Assembly: GCA_029688955.1 (NCBI GenBank)
Contig: JARUKZ010000020.1
Span: 1 to 64,000 of the forward strand
Length of the DNA: 64,000 nucleotides
Source: Chitinispirillales bacterium ANBcel5
GTDB lineage: Bacteria > Fibrobacterota > Chitinivibrionia > Chitinivibrionales > Chitinispirillaceae
Direction: 5' to 3'
How positions within the stretch are numbered: position 1 is the first letter of the stretch; each line of letters starts with the position of its first letter. Both the position numbers and the translations under genes were made by a program. Shown in pieces: positions 1 to 8,885 of the stretch. The notes below the pieces were generated by a model, which had not been told where the DNA came from, ran no database searches, and saw only the letters and a list, made by a program, of their open reading frames with translations.

Positions 1-201
1 TTCTTTTGGGTATCCATGAAGTTAATATAATTCAGGTAAAAGGGGAGGGTGGGGAAGTCTTGGGGTCTTTGGCTCACGCTGAGGGGGAAAATTCAGGGGA
101 TTGGATAGGGGGCGGCCGAAGATGAGCGGTACTATCCGGTAATTGTACTAACGGTCCAGAGTAAGTACTTCAAATAAACTTATACAATCCAGCCTCGTTT
201 A
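1..201. other. unassigned left edge
   Basis: No gene can be assigned here. One + strand frame is open from base 3 to a TGA ending at 125 and could be the last 40 codons of a gene entering from the left. Its Gly/Glu-rich translation resembles nothing I recognise. The remainder, up to the stop of the FetB-like gene at 202, shows no clear hairpin terminator. Confidence 0.2.
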
Positions 202-987
202 TTAAGTAAGAAACTCACTTTTTACAAATCCTGATTGGTTAAACATATACCTGAAGGAAAGGAACAGATTCATATAAATACCAATGGTTGATGAAGCAAA
301 TATCGCCAGCATTATCCCCACCTGATATCTGATTGCGATAAGAGGTGATGAGCCGCCAAGAATCTGTCCGGTCATCATACCCGGAAGGGAAACTATTCCC
401 ATCGTTGCAACAGTAGAGATGGTTGGCAACAGAGCACTCTTTACTGAATTTATGAAAAATGGCTGTACCGCTTCAAATGGAGTCGCTCCCATAAATAAGC
501 TGCTAAGGTACTCTTTTTCATTATGTTTTATCTGAGTGACAAAGCGATCGAGGCCAATAACATTTCCCCTCAAGCTGTTTCCCACAATCATGCCCGCAAT
601 AGGGATAAGATAGCGTGCATCATAGAGAGGCTGAGGCTGTATTCCTAAGGCAATAAACACTGAAGCAATTATTATTGTGCTGGTAAGAAGGCCGCAAAAG
701 GTTATCAGGAGCATGGGTTTGCTCTTAACTCCTGCATTGGAATTAACATTGAACCCGGCAATTATGATCATTATCAGTATCCACAGTGCATTCAACAGGA
801 AGTTATTCATTGTAAAAACTACCTGAAGATACACCCCTACAAGAAAAAGCTGTACCGACATGCGCGCGATAGAGATTATCGACTTTTTTACAAGTTTAAT
901 GCCGGTAAAATGAAAGAGTACAAGTGGAATAGCCGCGAGGGCATAAATTATAATCAGACCGGTAAGTGTAATATCCTGAGTTTCCAT
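202..987 (-). CDS. fetB: FetB-type ABC transporter permease (UPF0014)
   Basis: This is an inner-membrane permease of the UPF0014/FetB (YbbM) family, which pairs with FetA to export iron or related metals. The 261-residue protein has about seven hydrophobic segments and a short cytoplasmic tail. Family hallmarks visible are the stretch around residues 125-145 (IPIAGMIVGNSLRG), the loop LFMGATPFEAVQP, and the late motif SLPGMMTGQILGGSSP. It starts 7 bp after the end of the ATPase gene on the same strand, so the two form a fetA-fetB operon. Substrate is inferred from E. coli FetAB only; the family call is firm. Confidence 0.88.
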   Translation of the reverse strand: METQDITLTGLIIIYALAAIPLVLFHFTGIKLVKKSIISIARMSVQLFLVGVYLQVVFTMNNFLLNALWILIMIIIAGFNVNSNAGVKSKPMLLITFCGLLTSTIIIASVFIALGIQPQPLYDARYLIPIAGMIVGNSLRGNVIGLDRFVTQIKHNEKEYLSSLFMGATPFEAVQPFFINSVKSALLPTISTVATMGIVSLPGMMTGQILGGSSPLIAIRYQVGIMLAIFASSTIGIYMNLFLSFRYMFNQSGFVKSEFLT

Positions 988-994
988 AGTACCG

Positions 995-1675
995 TTATCC
1001 GTTTCTTAGAGTCCGGGAGTTTGGGATTACCGTTGCCGTTTTGTTGCTCAGCTGAATTGTCTGGTCAAAAGCTGAGCGCCATTTGGAATTGTGGGAAATG
1101 ACAAGCATTGTAGTGTTGATTTGCTTGAGTAGGGTTAAAATGGCGGTTTCATTTTCTTCATCCAAAGCAGAGGCCGGCTCATCGATTAACAAAAGATCCC
1201 GCTTAAGCAGAAGCGCCCTGGCAATCGCAATACGCTGTTTTTCACCCCCTGATAATACACTAATGTCCCTTAGCAGCATCTCCTGAGACAGGTTTACATC
1301 ACTGAGCGTGTTTTTAAGTATGTTATCAGTAGGTGATAGTTTTTTGTTGGCCTTAAATGAAAAGGGAAGAAGAAGCGCGTCTTTTACGGTTTGTGCTCCT
1401 AACGCCGGCTCCTGTGGCAGGTAGGCAACATAGGTACGTAGCATTTGCATAGCTGCGGTATCAAGCTCATTACCATCAATGAAAACCTGCCCTTCAGAAG
1501 GGCGATGTTTACCAAGAATCGTAAGAAAAAGTGTTGATTTCCCGGACCCTGATCCACCCTGTACTAAAATCTTCTGCCTCTTTTGAACAGAAAAAGTGAT
1601 ATTCTCAAGTATAGGTGTGCCTGCGTTGTCGTTTATACAAACATTCTTAAACTCTATGATCGGATTATCAGACAT
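995..1675 (-). CDS. fetA: FetA-type ABC transporter ATP-binding protein
   Basis: ATPase partner of the adjacent UPF0014 permease. The 226 residues contain a complete ABC cassette: Walker A GGSGSGKST near residue 40, Q-loop LPQEPAL, signature LSGGEKQRIAIARALL, Walker B LLLIDEPASALDEE, and the switch histidine in ISHNS. Nothing is truncated. It lies 42 bp downstream of the glutaminyl cyclase gene and 7 bp upstream of the permease gene, so all three may be cotranscribed. The general ABC assignment is certain. The FetA name depends on its permease partner, and the transported metal is not shown by the sequence. Confidence 0.88.
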   Translation of the reverse strand: MSDNPIIEFKNVCINDNAGTPILENITFSVQKRQKILVQGGSGSGKSTLFLTILGKHRPSEGQVFIDGNELDTAAMQMLRTYVAYLPQEPALGAQTVKDALLLPFSFKANKKLSPTDNILKNTLSDVNLSQEMLLRDISVLSGGEKQRIAIARALLLKRDLLLIDEPASALDEENETAILTLLKQINTTMLVISHNSKWRSAFDQTIQLSNKTATVIPNSRTLRNG

Positions 1676-1717
1676 TTTAGTACTCGTTTGTTTCTACTGC
1701 TGTATTTGAGGAAATCG

Positions 1718-2512
1718 TTATGGTATTTCGACCAGATATATATGGTTCCACTCTTTTCCTGTAAGATACCATCTTTCTTGCTCGCCGCAGTAGGCCACAC
1801 CATTTAAAACCTGTTCATGGTTGAGGGGCTGTTCACGTTGTACCAGATCTCTGCAGTCAATGATTCGGGTAACAACGCCGCTGGAAAGGTCTATTTCGGC
1901 GATGAACGCCTGAGTAAACACATTGGCATAGACCTTACCATTTAAGTATTCGAGCTCATTAAGGTTACGTAAAGGTTTGCCATCAAGGGTAACAGGAATC
2001 TTTTTTTGAACAGAAAAGTTCTGATCCCTTAAATACAGTGTATCGGAACCATTAGTCAAAATAAAGGTTTGTGAATCACTTGTTAAACCCCATCCCTCAC
2101 CGCTGTATCTGAAGGTTCCCCGGTTTTCAAGGTCCGGGAAACTGTATCTGATCGCGACACCCTCCTGCCAGGTTAATTGCACCAGCTCATCCCCAAGAAT
2201 CGCTATCCCCTCCCCGAAAACACCGGGCACATCGATCTTTTGCTGTATCTCTCCTGAGTGCCGGTCTATTTGCCTGAGGCTGGAACGTCCAACTATCCCT
2301 GTACTTTGATACAGGTAATCACCTCTGCATAGAAAACCCTGTGTGAATGCCAGGGTATCGTGGGGAAGAGTGGAGACTATCTGTGGTCTGACCACCGGTA
2401 CAGAAACCGACGGAAGCCGGGGGGTATTTGAGCGCTGGGCACAAACGGATAATGATGCTAAAAGAATAAAACTGATAACTGTAGCTTTTATTTTCATTCT
2501 ATAGTTCGCCAT
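1718..2512 (-). CDS. secreted glutaminyl-peptide cyclotransferase (plant-type QC)
   Basis: Predicted to convert N-terminal glutamine to pyroglutamate on exported peptides. The 264-residue protein begins with a signal sequence ending near LSVCAQ; the Cys is not in an ideal lipobox, so it may be periplasmic rather than a lipoprotein. The body has the beta-propeller pattern of the Glu_cyclase_2 family: HDTLAFTQGF near residue 50, then YQSTGIVGRSSLR, VPGVFGEGIA, GEGWGLT, NELEYLNGKVYANVF, and the C-terminal VLNGVAY and WYLTGKEW. Start is ambiguous: ATG at 2512 has a purine-rich stretch only one base upstream, while an internal ATG five codons later has more suitable spacing. Confidence 0.85.
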   Translation of the reverse strand: MANYRMKIKATVISFILLASLSVCAQRSNTPRLPSVSVPVVRPQIVSTLPHDTLAFTQGFLCRGDYLYQSTGIVGRSSLRQIDRHSGEIQQKIDVPGVFGEGIAILGDELVQLTWQEGVAIRYSFPDLENRGTFRYSGEGWGLTSDSQTFILTNGSDTLYLRDQNFSVQKKIPVTLDGKPLRNLNELEYLNGKVYANVFTQAFIAEIDLSSGVVTRIIDCRDLVQREQPLNHEQVLNGVAYCGEQERWYLTGKEWNHIYLVEIP

Positions 2513-2649
2513 CCTTCTGAAGTAACTCTCTAAAATAGAAGCTTTCGGGCGTGTGATGCAAATTGTGGGGATAAAAACAAGCAGTGTTGTTCGGTACAGT
2601 ATTTGAATACACGATGTTGCTGTGTGTTCTAACTACAAATTGAGGGTGT

Positions 2650-4638
2650 ATGGAAAAGGATATTGTCAGGACTTTGGATTGCCACTCCCGGGCTGATATC
2701 AGTAACACCGAATGGCTTGTTACCAATGGTCTGGGCGGGTATGCTTCGGGAACCGTTTCGGGGGTGATGACACGGCGATATCATGGGATGTTGATTGCAT
2801 CCCATAGTTTTAGGCGCCTTATGATGCTAAATTTTTTGGAAGAGATGGTAGAGCAGGATAGAAGCTCCGTTTTCCTGAATGGTGACCAACCAGAGTTTAG
2901 AGAACAGAAAGTTGAACAGAGAGAGTGTCTTTGTGAGTTTCGCCTCGATAACGGATTGCCGGTATGGCTATATAAAACAGAGTTTGGAACCATAGAAAAA
3001 CGACTATGCATGTCCTATGGAAACAATACAGTGGCACTGCGTTACAGTCTTACTGAGGGAAGCGATGAATTGAAGTTAACCCTTACTCCTTATATGAATT
3101 TCAGGGGGCATGGCGAAAGCAAGGAACTTGAAAACTTCGATGATTATACCATAATAGTGGCAAAGAACGGGGTAGAGGTAACCAAGAGTACTGAATACCC
3201 TTCCTTAAAACTTTCAGGTGCAGGTTTTGATTTTAAAGCTGGCAAAGAGAACAAAGAAGTGTGGTACAGTGAAGAATACAATAACGGTTACTCACCCGGC
3301 GAGTGGTTGTTTAGCCCCGGAAAGTTGCAAGCTCGTCTCAGGTGCGGGGAAGAGGTTTCGGTACTGATTTCAACAGAGGAGTGGGAGCAGATCAACTCCA
3401 CAGCTCCCCGGGAGCTTTTTGGTGCTGCAAAGAATAGGGCAAAAAAGTTGATCAGCACTGCACTGCCAGAGGCGCAGCTCGGGGATAGGGCTGAGCTGGT
3501 TTTAGCTGCTGATCAGTTTATTGTCGATTATGGCAGAGAAGAACGTGCACTCTCCAAGACCGTTGTGGCCGGGTATCATTGGTTTGGCGACTGGGGACGA
3601 GACACAATGATTAGCCTTGAAGGGCTTACGCTCTGTACTGGAAGAACAGCTGAAGCGGCATCTGTTTTGACTACCTTTGCAAAGCATATTAAAAACGGCC
3701 TCATTCCCAATCTTTTCCCTGAAGGGGCCAATGTAGGGGCGTATCACACTGCTGATGCAACGCTTTGGTTTTTCCACGCTTTCGATCGTTACGTATCGAT
3801 TACTTCGGATAAAAGCATGATCCCCTGGTTTAACCGCTTGTTTGAGGATATCATTGAACATCATTTAAATGGAACCGATTTTTGCATCGCTGTGGATAAG
3901 CAGGATATGCTTCTTAGTCAGGGGCAGCAAGATTTTCAGCTTACCTGGATGGATGCCAAAGTTGATGGCTGGGTGGTTACACCAAGACGGGGAAAAGCGG
4001 TAGAGGTTAATGCTCTTTGGTTCAATGCTTTAAAAGTGGCTCAGAAGTATGCCCGTATAAATAATGATGGAAACAATGAAAAACGATACGCAGAGATAGC
4101 AAAGAGAGTCAGGGAATCTTTTAACGATAGATTCTGGTATGATGATGGAGGGTATTTGTTTGATGTTATCGACGGAGAGCAGGGTGAGGATGTTTCACTG
4201 AGGCCAAATCAGATATTTGCAGTCTCGTTGCCCAATGCTGTGTTAGATCAAATCCGTTGGGGATCGGTTCTGCAGGTGGTAAAAGAGAAACTGCTTACTC
4301 CTGTTGGTTTGCGTACACTTTCACAGGGGCATCCCGATTACAAACCAGTCTACTTTGGTACCATTCAATCCAGGGATGCTGCGTATCACCAGGGAACTGT
4401 ATGGCCCTGGTTGATTGGGCCTTTCATAGATGCATGGTTAAAAACATACCCCAAAGAGATCAGTCAGGCACATTCGTTTCTTGAGGGTATAAAAGATAAC
4501 CTGAATTATGGATGCATAGGGTCGATCAATGAAATATTTGACGCAGAACCGCCATTTAAGCCAAAGGGATGCATTGCTCAGGCATGGAGTGTGGCAGAAG
4601 TGTTACGCTCCCTTATTCAGTTAAACAAACAGGGATGA
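2650..4638 (+). CDS. glycogen debranching enzyme (amylo-alpha-1,6-glucosidase, GH133-like)
   Basis: Hydrolyses alpha-1,6 branch points in glycogen in the cytoplasm. The 662-residue protein has the bacterial N-terminal module (NGLGGYASGTVSGV near residues 25-40, then TRRYHGMLIAS) followed by the (alpha/alpha)6-barrel GDE_C catalytic domain. The latter shows HWFGDWGRDTMISLEGL near 307, TWMDAKVDGWVVTPR near 432, and IFDAEPPFKPKGC near 628. Length is normal for the family. It sits alone, transcribed convergently with the flippase-like gene and separated from it by 6 bp. Its natural partners, a GH57 branching enzyme and two glycosyltransferases, are at 57-61.6 kb. Confidence 0.93.
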   Translation: MEKDIVRTLDCHSRADISNTEWLVTNGLGGYASGTVSGVMTRRYHGMLIASHSFRRLMMLNFLEEMVEQDRSSVFLNGDQPEFREQKVEQRECLCEFRLDNGLPVWLYKTEFGTIEKRLCMSYGNNTVALRYSLTEGSDELKLTLTPYMNFRGHGESKELENFDDYTIIVAKNGVEVTKSTEYPSLKLSGAGFDFKAGKENKEVWYSEEYNNGYSPGEWLFSPGKLQARLRCGEEVSVLISTEEWEQINSTAPRELFGAAKNRAKKLISTALPEAQLGDRAELVLAADQFIVDYGREERALSKTVVAGYHWFGDWGRDTMISLEGLTLCTGRTAEAASVLTTFAKHIKNGLIPNLFPEGANVGAYHTADATLWFFHAFDRYVSITSDKSMIPWFNRLFEDIIEHHLNGTDFCIAVDKQDMLLSQGQQDFQLTWMDAKVDGWVVTPRRGKAVEVNALWFNALKVAQKYARINNDGNNEKRYAEIAKRVRESFNDRFWYDDGGYLFDVIDGEQGEDVSLRPNQIFAVSLPNAVLDQIRWGSVLQVVKEKLLTPVGLRTLSQGHPDYKPVYFGTIQSRDAAYHQGTVWPWLIGPFIDAWLKTYPKEISQAHSFLEGIKDNLNYGCIGSINEIFDAEPPFKPKGCIAQAWSVAEVLRSLIQLNKQG

Positions 4639-4644
4639 TTAAGG

Positions 4645-5667
4645 TCAGGAACCGGGTTCCTGAAGTTTGAGGCCGAGCTTTTCTTTTCTCTTTTTTGTCT
4701 TACTACGGCTACTCGATTTGTCGAATATTAAAAATATTCCGCCTGGCAAACTGGCACTGATGGCCACGATGGAGGCAAGAAACCCCAGCACAAATGCTGC
4801 TTCAGCCTGAAGTCCCGCAAGGGAGAAAAGTGCCCCTGCAATAGTTTCACGAAAGCCAAAGGGCAGTGGTATCGTAGTCATAATGCCTGTAATGGGAATA
4901 AGCACAAAGAAGTAGCCTATATTGCTGCTGGTCACCAAACCAAGGGAATGGGCAACAAGAATGTAGGATGATATGCGGAGCACCTGCGTTATGGTTGATA
5001 GGCTGGCGATGGTGGATAGCAGTTTTATATCACGGGCATTTATAAGCATCTCTGAAAGTATCGCCCTGAGGCCAAGTTTTCTAAGGGGACCAAAGTAGTC
5101 GGTAACAGTGAAAACAGCACGCTGAAGGGGCTTTAGCGTTAAAAAGGTCATTATGCCGGCGAAAATCATAAACATCACAGCAAGGGTTAAACTGACAAGA
5201 TTTATCATCGAGTCATTTAATCCACCACTTGAGAGCACAATCAGGCTTCCGGTAACAGCGAATCCACACAGCACCCAAAGCCCGGCAAAGCGGTCGAGAA
5301 ACGTGGCAGCCAGTCCTTTTTTTCCCTCATTTTCGTGGCTGTGGATGGCTGCAACTCTAACCGCATCACCCAAAATTCCGCCCAAAAGGAAGTTGCTGAA
5401 AAAAAGCCCCATAAAGTAGATCTTACAGGCGCGGCTCCGGGGTGTTTGGATACCGCGGTTTTTAAGCAGTGTATGCCACTGCAGTACTCCCGATATTATG
5501 CTCACCGTGAAAATTGCCAGGGAAAGAAATAACCAGAGCAGGTTGGTATGCAATACCGTGTGGACAATATTCTCCCACCCTAGTTTTGAAATTACCGTTG
5601 CGATTATCGTAATGGTGAGACATAATTTAGCCCAGCGGGGAAATTTTATGTTGAAGAGATTCTTCAA
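4645..5667 (-). CDS. lysylphosphatidylglycerol synthase TM-region / flippase-like membrane protein (UPF0104)
   Basis: A polytopic inner-membrane protein of 340 residues with about eight hydrophobic segments. The family signature is the stretch CKIYFMGLFFSNFLLGGILGD around residues 83-103 followed by R and a DRFAGLW motif near 128. Members include the flippase part of MprF and many stand-alone proteins whose substrate is unknown. The very C-terminus is short, charged and Lys-rich. It follows a methyltransferase gene on the same strand after 29 bp, so the two are probably cotranscribed. A role in moving a lipid or glycolipid is inferred only. Confidence 0.8.
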   Translation of the reverse strand: MKNLFNIKFPRWAKLCLTITIIATVISKLGWENIVHTVLHTNLLWLFLSLAIFTVSIISGVLQWHTLLKNRGIQTPRSRACKIYFMGLFFSNFLLGGILGDAVRVAAIHSHENEGKKGLAATFLDRFAGLWVLCGFAVTGSLIVLSSGGLNDSMINLVSLTLAVMFMIFAGIMTFLTLKPLQRAVFTVTDYFGPLRKLGLRAILSEMLINARDIKLLSTIASLSTITQVLRISSYILVAHSLGLVTSSNIGYFFVLIPITGIMTTIPLPFGFRETIAGALFSLAGLQAEAAFVLGFLASIVAISASLPGGIFLIFDKSSSRSKTKKRKEKLGLKLQEPGS

Positions 5668-5696
5668 TTACTCGGTCCTTTCGGCTTGAAATCGGC

Positions 5697-6557
5697 TCAC
5701 TTTTCTGCAACTATCTCGATCGTTGGAGCCAGTGATGGGATAATGCAGCGGGAAAGGAGAAAGGGGGGTAAAAGTGCAATGTCCACAAATTTGGTAAAAA
5801 GACCCTCCAGAATACCATGTTTCATCTTTTTGTCTTTTAAAACAGCCCGCAATGCACTGTTTACTTCCAGAGTGAGGCTGTCCCACAGGGGTATAGATAC
5901 TTTTACCCTGCTAAATCCGGCACTTTCAAGCAGGTGGCGAATGGAATCGGGAGAGAAAAACCGGATATGCGTGGGATCTTCAAAATTCCACCATGCCTCT
6001 TTAAAAAGGGTTAGTCCCTTTGATGCGCCATTTGGAGTGAGCAGATAGAGTGTGCCGCCCTTTTTCAGTGCCGCAGCACATTTTTTCATAACGGCTACAG
6101 GATCTTTAAGGTGCTCAGCTACATGGATAGCGTACACAAAATCAAAGGATTCCTCTGGTAATGCGATATTTTCAACGCTGTCGAGATAGAGCGTGCCATT
6201 CTGTGCAATAAGGGGGGGGGTATCCTTTTCTAACAAACCAGCTTCTATTCCACTAATAGAATGTCCAGCTTTGTGCATCTCTGCCAGGAGTTTTCCTGAG
6301 CCAAAACCAATTTCGAGAACGGAGAGGCGGTGTTGACCTTTCAGTAATTTTCTGATGCGCCTTAGAGTTAGTGTCGACCGGATCGCATCAAAGGAATCTG
6401 ACCCTCCCCACGCATGGAGACGGGCACCAGCGTGGCAAACATCCAGATCTCGCATGCTATGGCGGCAGGTATTGCAGCAAAAAAGAAATGATTCCTTTCC
6501 CACAAATCGTTTATAGGTAGTACTTCCGCAGATTTCACAGGCTCGTGTTTCGCTCAT
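5697..6557 (-). CDS. class I SAM-dependent methyltransferase with N-terminal zinc ribbon
   Basis: A 286-residue methyltransferase of the Methyltransf_23 type. The N-terminus carries a CxxC pair (C7, C10) and a second cluster (C27, C28, C31) typical of a small zinc ribbon. SAM motif I is VLEIGFGSG at residues 80-88. Later motifs are FDFVYAIHVAEHLKDP and LYLLTPNG, then the common family tail THIRFFSPDSIRHLLESAGF. Such proteins often modify sugars or lipids in polysaccharide loci, but no substrate can be read here. It lies upstream of the flippase-like gene (29-bp gap), suggesting a shared envelope-related role. Confidence 0.85.
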   Translation of the reverse strand: MSETRACEICGSTTYKRFVGKESFLFCCNTCRHSMRDLDVCHAGARLHAWGGSDSFDAIRSTLTLRRIRKLLKGQHRLSVLEIGFGSGKLLAEMHKAGHSISGIEAGLLEKDTPPLIAQNGTLYLDSVENIALPEESFDFVYAIHVAEHLKDPVAVMKKCAAALKKGGTLYLLTPNGASKGLTLFKEAWWNFEDPTHIRFFSPDSIRHLLESAGFSRVKVSIPLWDSLTLEVNSALRAVLKDKKMKHGILEGLFTKFVDIALLPPFLLSRCIIPSLAPTIEIVAEK

Positions 6558-6768
6558 AACGTCTACTACGTATCCAGTCTCAAATTATTCCGTACTCGTA
6601 ACAGAAAACAGATGATTTTGATAGAAGAATAAAGGATTGAATCTCAGCAGGTTCTGATTTTTTCAACCGATTTAAAATAGTTGGCGCAGAGATAATGATC
6701 AACAATTGAGGAAGGAAAAGCATAAAACATAAGGGAGCTGCAGCCCCCCTCCCTCCCTAATCTTTTGA

Positions 6769-7377
6769 TTAAAAAAAGTATCTTGCTCCCAATCCTCCGT
6801 TTAACGTGAGCTCGGGATAGGGGGAAAAGACAAGCACCGGAGCAAGTTCAAAGAAAATATTGAGGTGCTCGGATTGATGGATCCAGGAAAATCCAAGGGG
6901 AAAACGAACGCCAAAGCGATAGTCCACATACCTGTTATCCCTGCGATAGTAATAATCACCAAAGTTAGCCATCAGACCCGGGCCGTAAAAAATCGAGAGC
7001 TTTTCGCTGGTATTAAAGACTGAAAAATTGTGGATAAGATAATCAAAAGAAAGGTGTACACTGTTACCATCATGCCGGTAATAGTACCTGTCATCACATC
7101 TCCACTGAAGATCACAGTACTCTCTGCTAAGCCCATGACGGGTTCTGTTGTAACAACGTTCATCTCTGTAGTAGCAATTATCACTGCCCCTTCTTCCCCA
7201 GGCATTATTCCATCCCAGGGAGAAACTGAGTGCCGAAGCGGAACTTACCCACAGTTTGGCATTGAACGCGATTGGTTCACCCAGAATTAGTCCCACCCCG
7301 AATTGGTTGGATTGAGCCGAAGCTGTGGAAACAAATGCGGTACATATAGTTAGGATCAGAGCAAATCTTTTTATCAT
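6769..7377 (-). CDS. small outer-membrane beta-barrel protein
   Basis: The 202-residue product has a clear Sec signal peptide (cleavage after STASA). It continues with alternating polar/hydrophobic strands and ends in Phe-Phe, as outer-membrane barrels do. The opening FGVGLILGEPIAF resembles small borrelial/FCB barrels of the DUF3996 type. An inserted loop around residues 66-100 is rich in Tyr, Arg and Asp and holds four cysteines, which could form disulfides in the periplasm or at the surface. It stands alone, divergent from the lipoprotein gene at 7612. Function unknown. Confidence 0.72.
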   Translation of the reverse strand: MIKRFALILTICTAFVSTASAQSNQFGVGLILGEPIAFNAKLWVSSASALSFSLGWNNAWGRRGSDNCYYRDERCYNRTRHGLSREYCDLQWRCDDRYYYRHDGNSVHLSFDYLIHNFSVFNTSEKLSIFYGPGLMANFGDYYYRRDNRYVDYRFGVRFPLGFSWIHQSEHLNIFFELAPVLVFSPYPELTLNGGLGARYFF

Positions 7378-7611
7378 CTCTTCCCTGCTTAGTTAAAGTG
7401 CTGTAGTTTTGGTGCCAGTTTTATCATTCAATACCCTGTTTATGATTGCTATAACTAAGATAGCATCAATAATAGTAATAAATCAAGATCAATGGGTTGT
7501 AAAAAAATATGATAAATTGCTTACCCTTGTGCATCAGCGAGTAATTATTCAGTATATTAGTAAGAGTGCACAATAAATAAGATAAACAAGCTTAAGCTAA
7601 AGGATCAGGGT

Positions 7612-8814
7612 ATGAGGAAAATGCCTTTGGGAGTGGTACTTTTTTGTGCTTTATACATAGGCTGCAACAGTAGCAGGCATGCTGATAATGATTTAGGGAC
7701 AATCTTTGATGAAATACGGGTAAGCATTACCCATCAGGAGTGGGATATTGCACTGGAGATGTTAAAGTTTACCCAACTGAGGCATGCTGAATACTATTAC
7801 CTTTTATCCCATACCTATGCAGGCATGGCTCTTGAGCAAGATCGAGACTCGGCAGGCGTTAACCCTGAGTTTTATTTAAAAGCCAGTGAGGCAATGGAAA
7901 AAGCCATATCTCTGGATTCCTCGTTTTCTAAAATCATGGATCTAAACCCTTATGATAAGCTGGGGTTAATCTGGGGCTCTCTTGCGCTAAGTTATCTCTT
8001 TGAGAACAAGTACGACAAAGCCCAGTGGTGTTTTGAAGAGGGTAAACAACGGGGTGCTTTTTATGAAGCGTACCTTGATTACGGGTATAATCTTCTCTCT
8101 TCATGCCAAAAGAATGGTATTCTTCTCACCAGTGGGGGAATAGATACCTATGCTGCTCTTTACTGGCAAATCGTTTCCAATTACCGTAGAGATGTTACAG
8201 TAATATGTCTTCAAAATCTTGACAATAAGAAGTTTGTACAACACTTGAGTAGCAGGGGAGTTGATTTTGGTTTATGTGATGACTTTCGTGCCTCAATTTC
8301 TAATCAAAAAAACCCGTTCACACAACCCTATCTACATCAACTTAAAAATGCAGGCTTTATGATAACGATTCCGGACAGGTCTCAAAAAGAACTCTTGTTT
8401 GTTCAGGATGTGCTTCTGGTAAATCTTGTTAATGCGAACTATCGCTCACGACCGATCTATTTTTCAAGTGCTGTAAGTAAGCAGGGACTTTATGCTTTTA
8501 ACAATGTACTTACGCTTGAAGGATTAGTGAAACGATTGACGGCTGATGTCGCGGGAGATGCTGTCGAGAAAAGAGTGTGTTTTGAAAGTTTGGAAGTTAA
8601 TCTTTTGAAAACTTACAACTATGATGGTTTGCTTAATGAGCATACAAGTGAAAATAAAAAATCTTCTGAGCTGCAAAACCACTACGTAAGCGTTCTCTTG
8701 TCTGCTATAAATGCCTTTTTATTTAAAGAAGATTATGAGAATGCAGCTCCGTTTATATCCAAATTGGAGAATGTTTTCCATTCCGTTGAAGGTACTATTA
8801 AAGTAGATTTTTAA
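7612..8814 (+). CDS. lipoprotein with helical repeat region and DUF2723-tail-like domain
   Basis: The 400-residue product starts with a lipoprotein signal (lipobox YIGC, Cys18). Residues 30-160 look like TPR-type helices. Residues about 165-310 contain ILLTSGGIDTYAALYWQ, RRDVTVICLQNLD, and later RSRPIYFSSAVS and LTLEGLVKRL. This order resembles the soluble C-terminal part of DUF2723/TMEM260-like mannosyltransferases (D-N-D-T-W/Y, PDV-V-N-L, RPIYFA, EGLVYRL), but without the membrane glycosyltransferase half. I therefore see a stand-alone anchored version of that domain; function unknown. The next gene begins 71 bp downstream on the same strand. Confidence 0.6.
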   Translation: MRKMPLGVVLFCALYIGCNSSRHADNDLGTIFDEIRVSITHQEWDIALEMLKFTQLRHAEYYYLLSHTYAGMALEQDRDSAGVNPEFYLKASEAMEKAISLDSSFSKIMDLNPYDKLGLIWGSLALSYLFENKYDKAQWCFEEGKQRGAFYEAYLDYGYNLLSSCQKNGILLTSGGIDTYAALYWQIVSNYRRDVTVICLQNLDNKKFVQHLSSRGVDFGLCDDFRASISNQKNPFTQPYLHQLKNAGFMITIPDRSQKELLFVQDVLLVNLVNANYRSRPIYFSSAVSKQGLYAFNNVLTLEGLVKRLTADVAGDAVEKRVCFESLEVNLLKTYNYDGLLNEHTSENKKSSELQNHYVSVLLSAINAFLFKEDYENAAPFISKLENVFHSVEGTIKVDF

Positions 8815-8885
8815 TAAACTTACAATCTTATGTGCAGTCGAGCTGTTTTTATTCCCATATTTTTTCATAAGAATAGGCACTCAGT

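Noticed and set aside
4646-4662. CAGGAAC/GTTCCTG hairpin at the convergent gene ends
   Set aside because: Only 7 bp, inside the last codons of the flippase-like gene, and no T-run on either side.
6725-6765. GGGAG/CTCCC hairpin after the small barrel gene
   Set aside because: Pairing is imperfect and G-rich with alternative registers; too weak to call a terminator.
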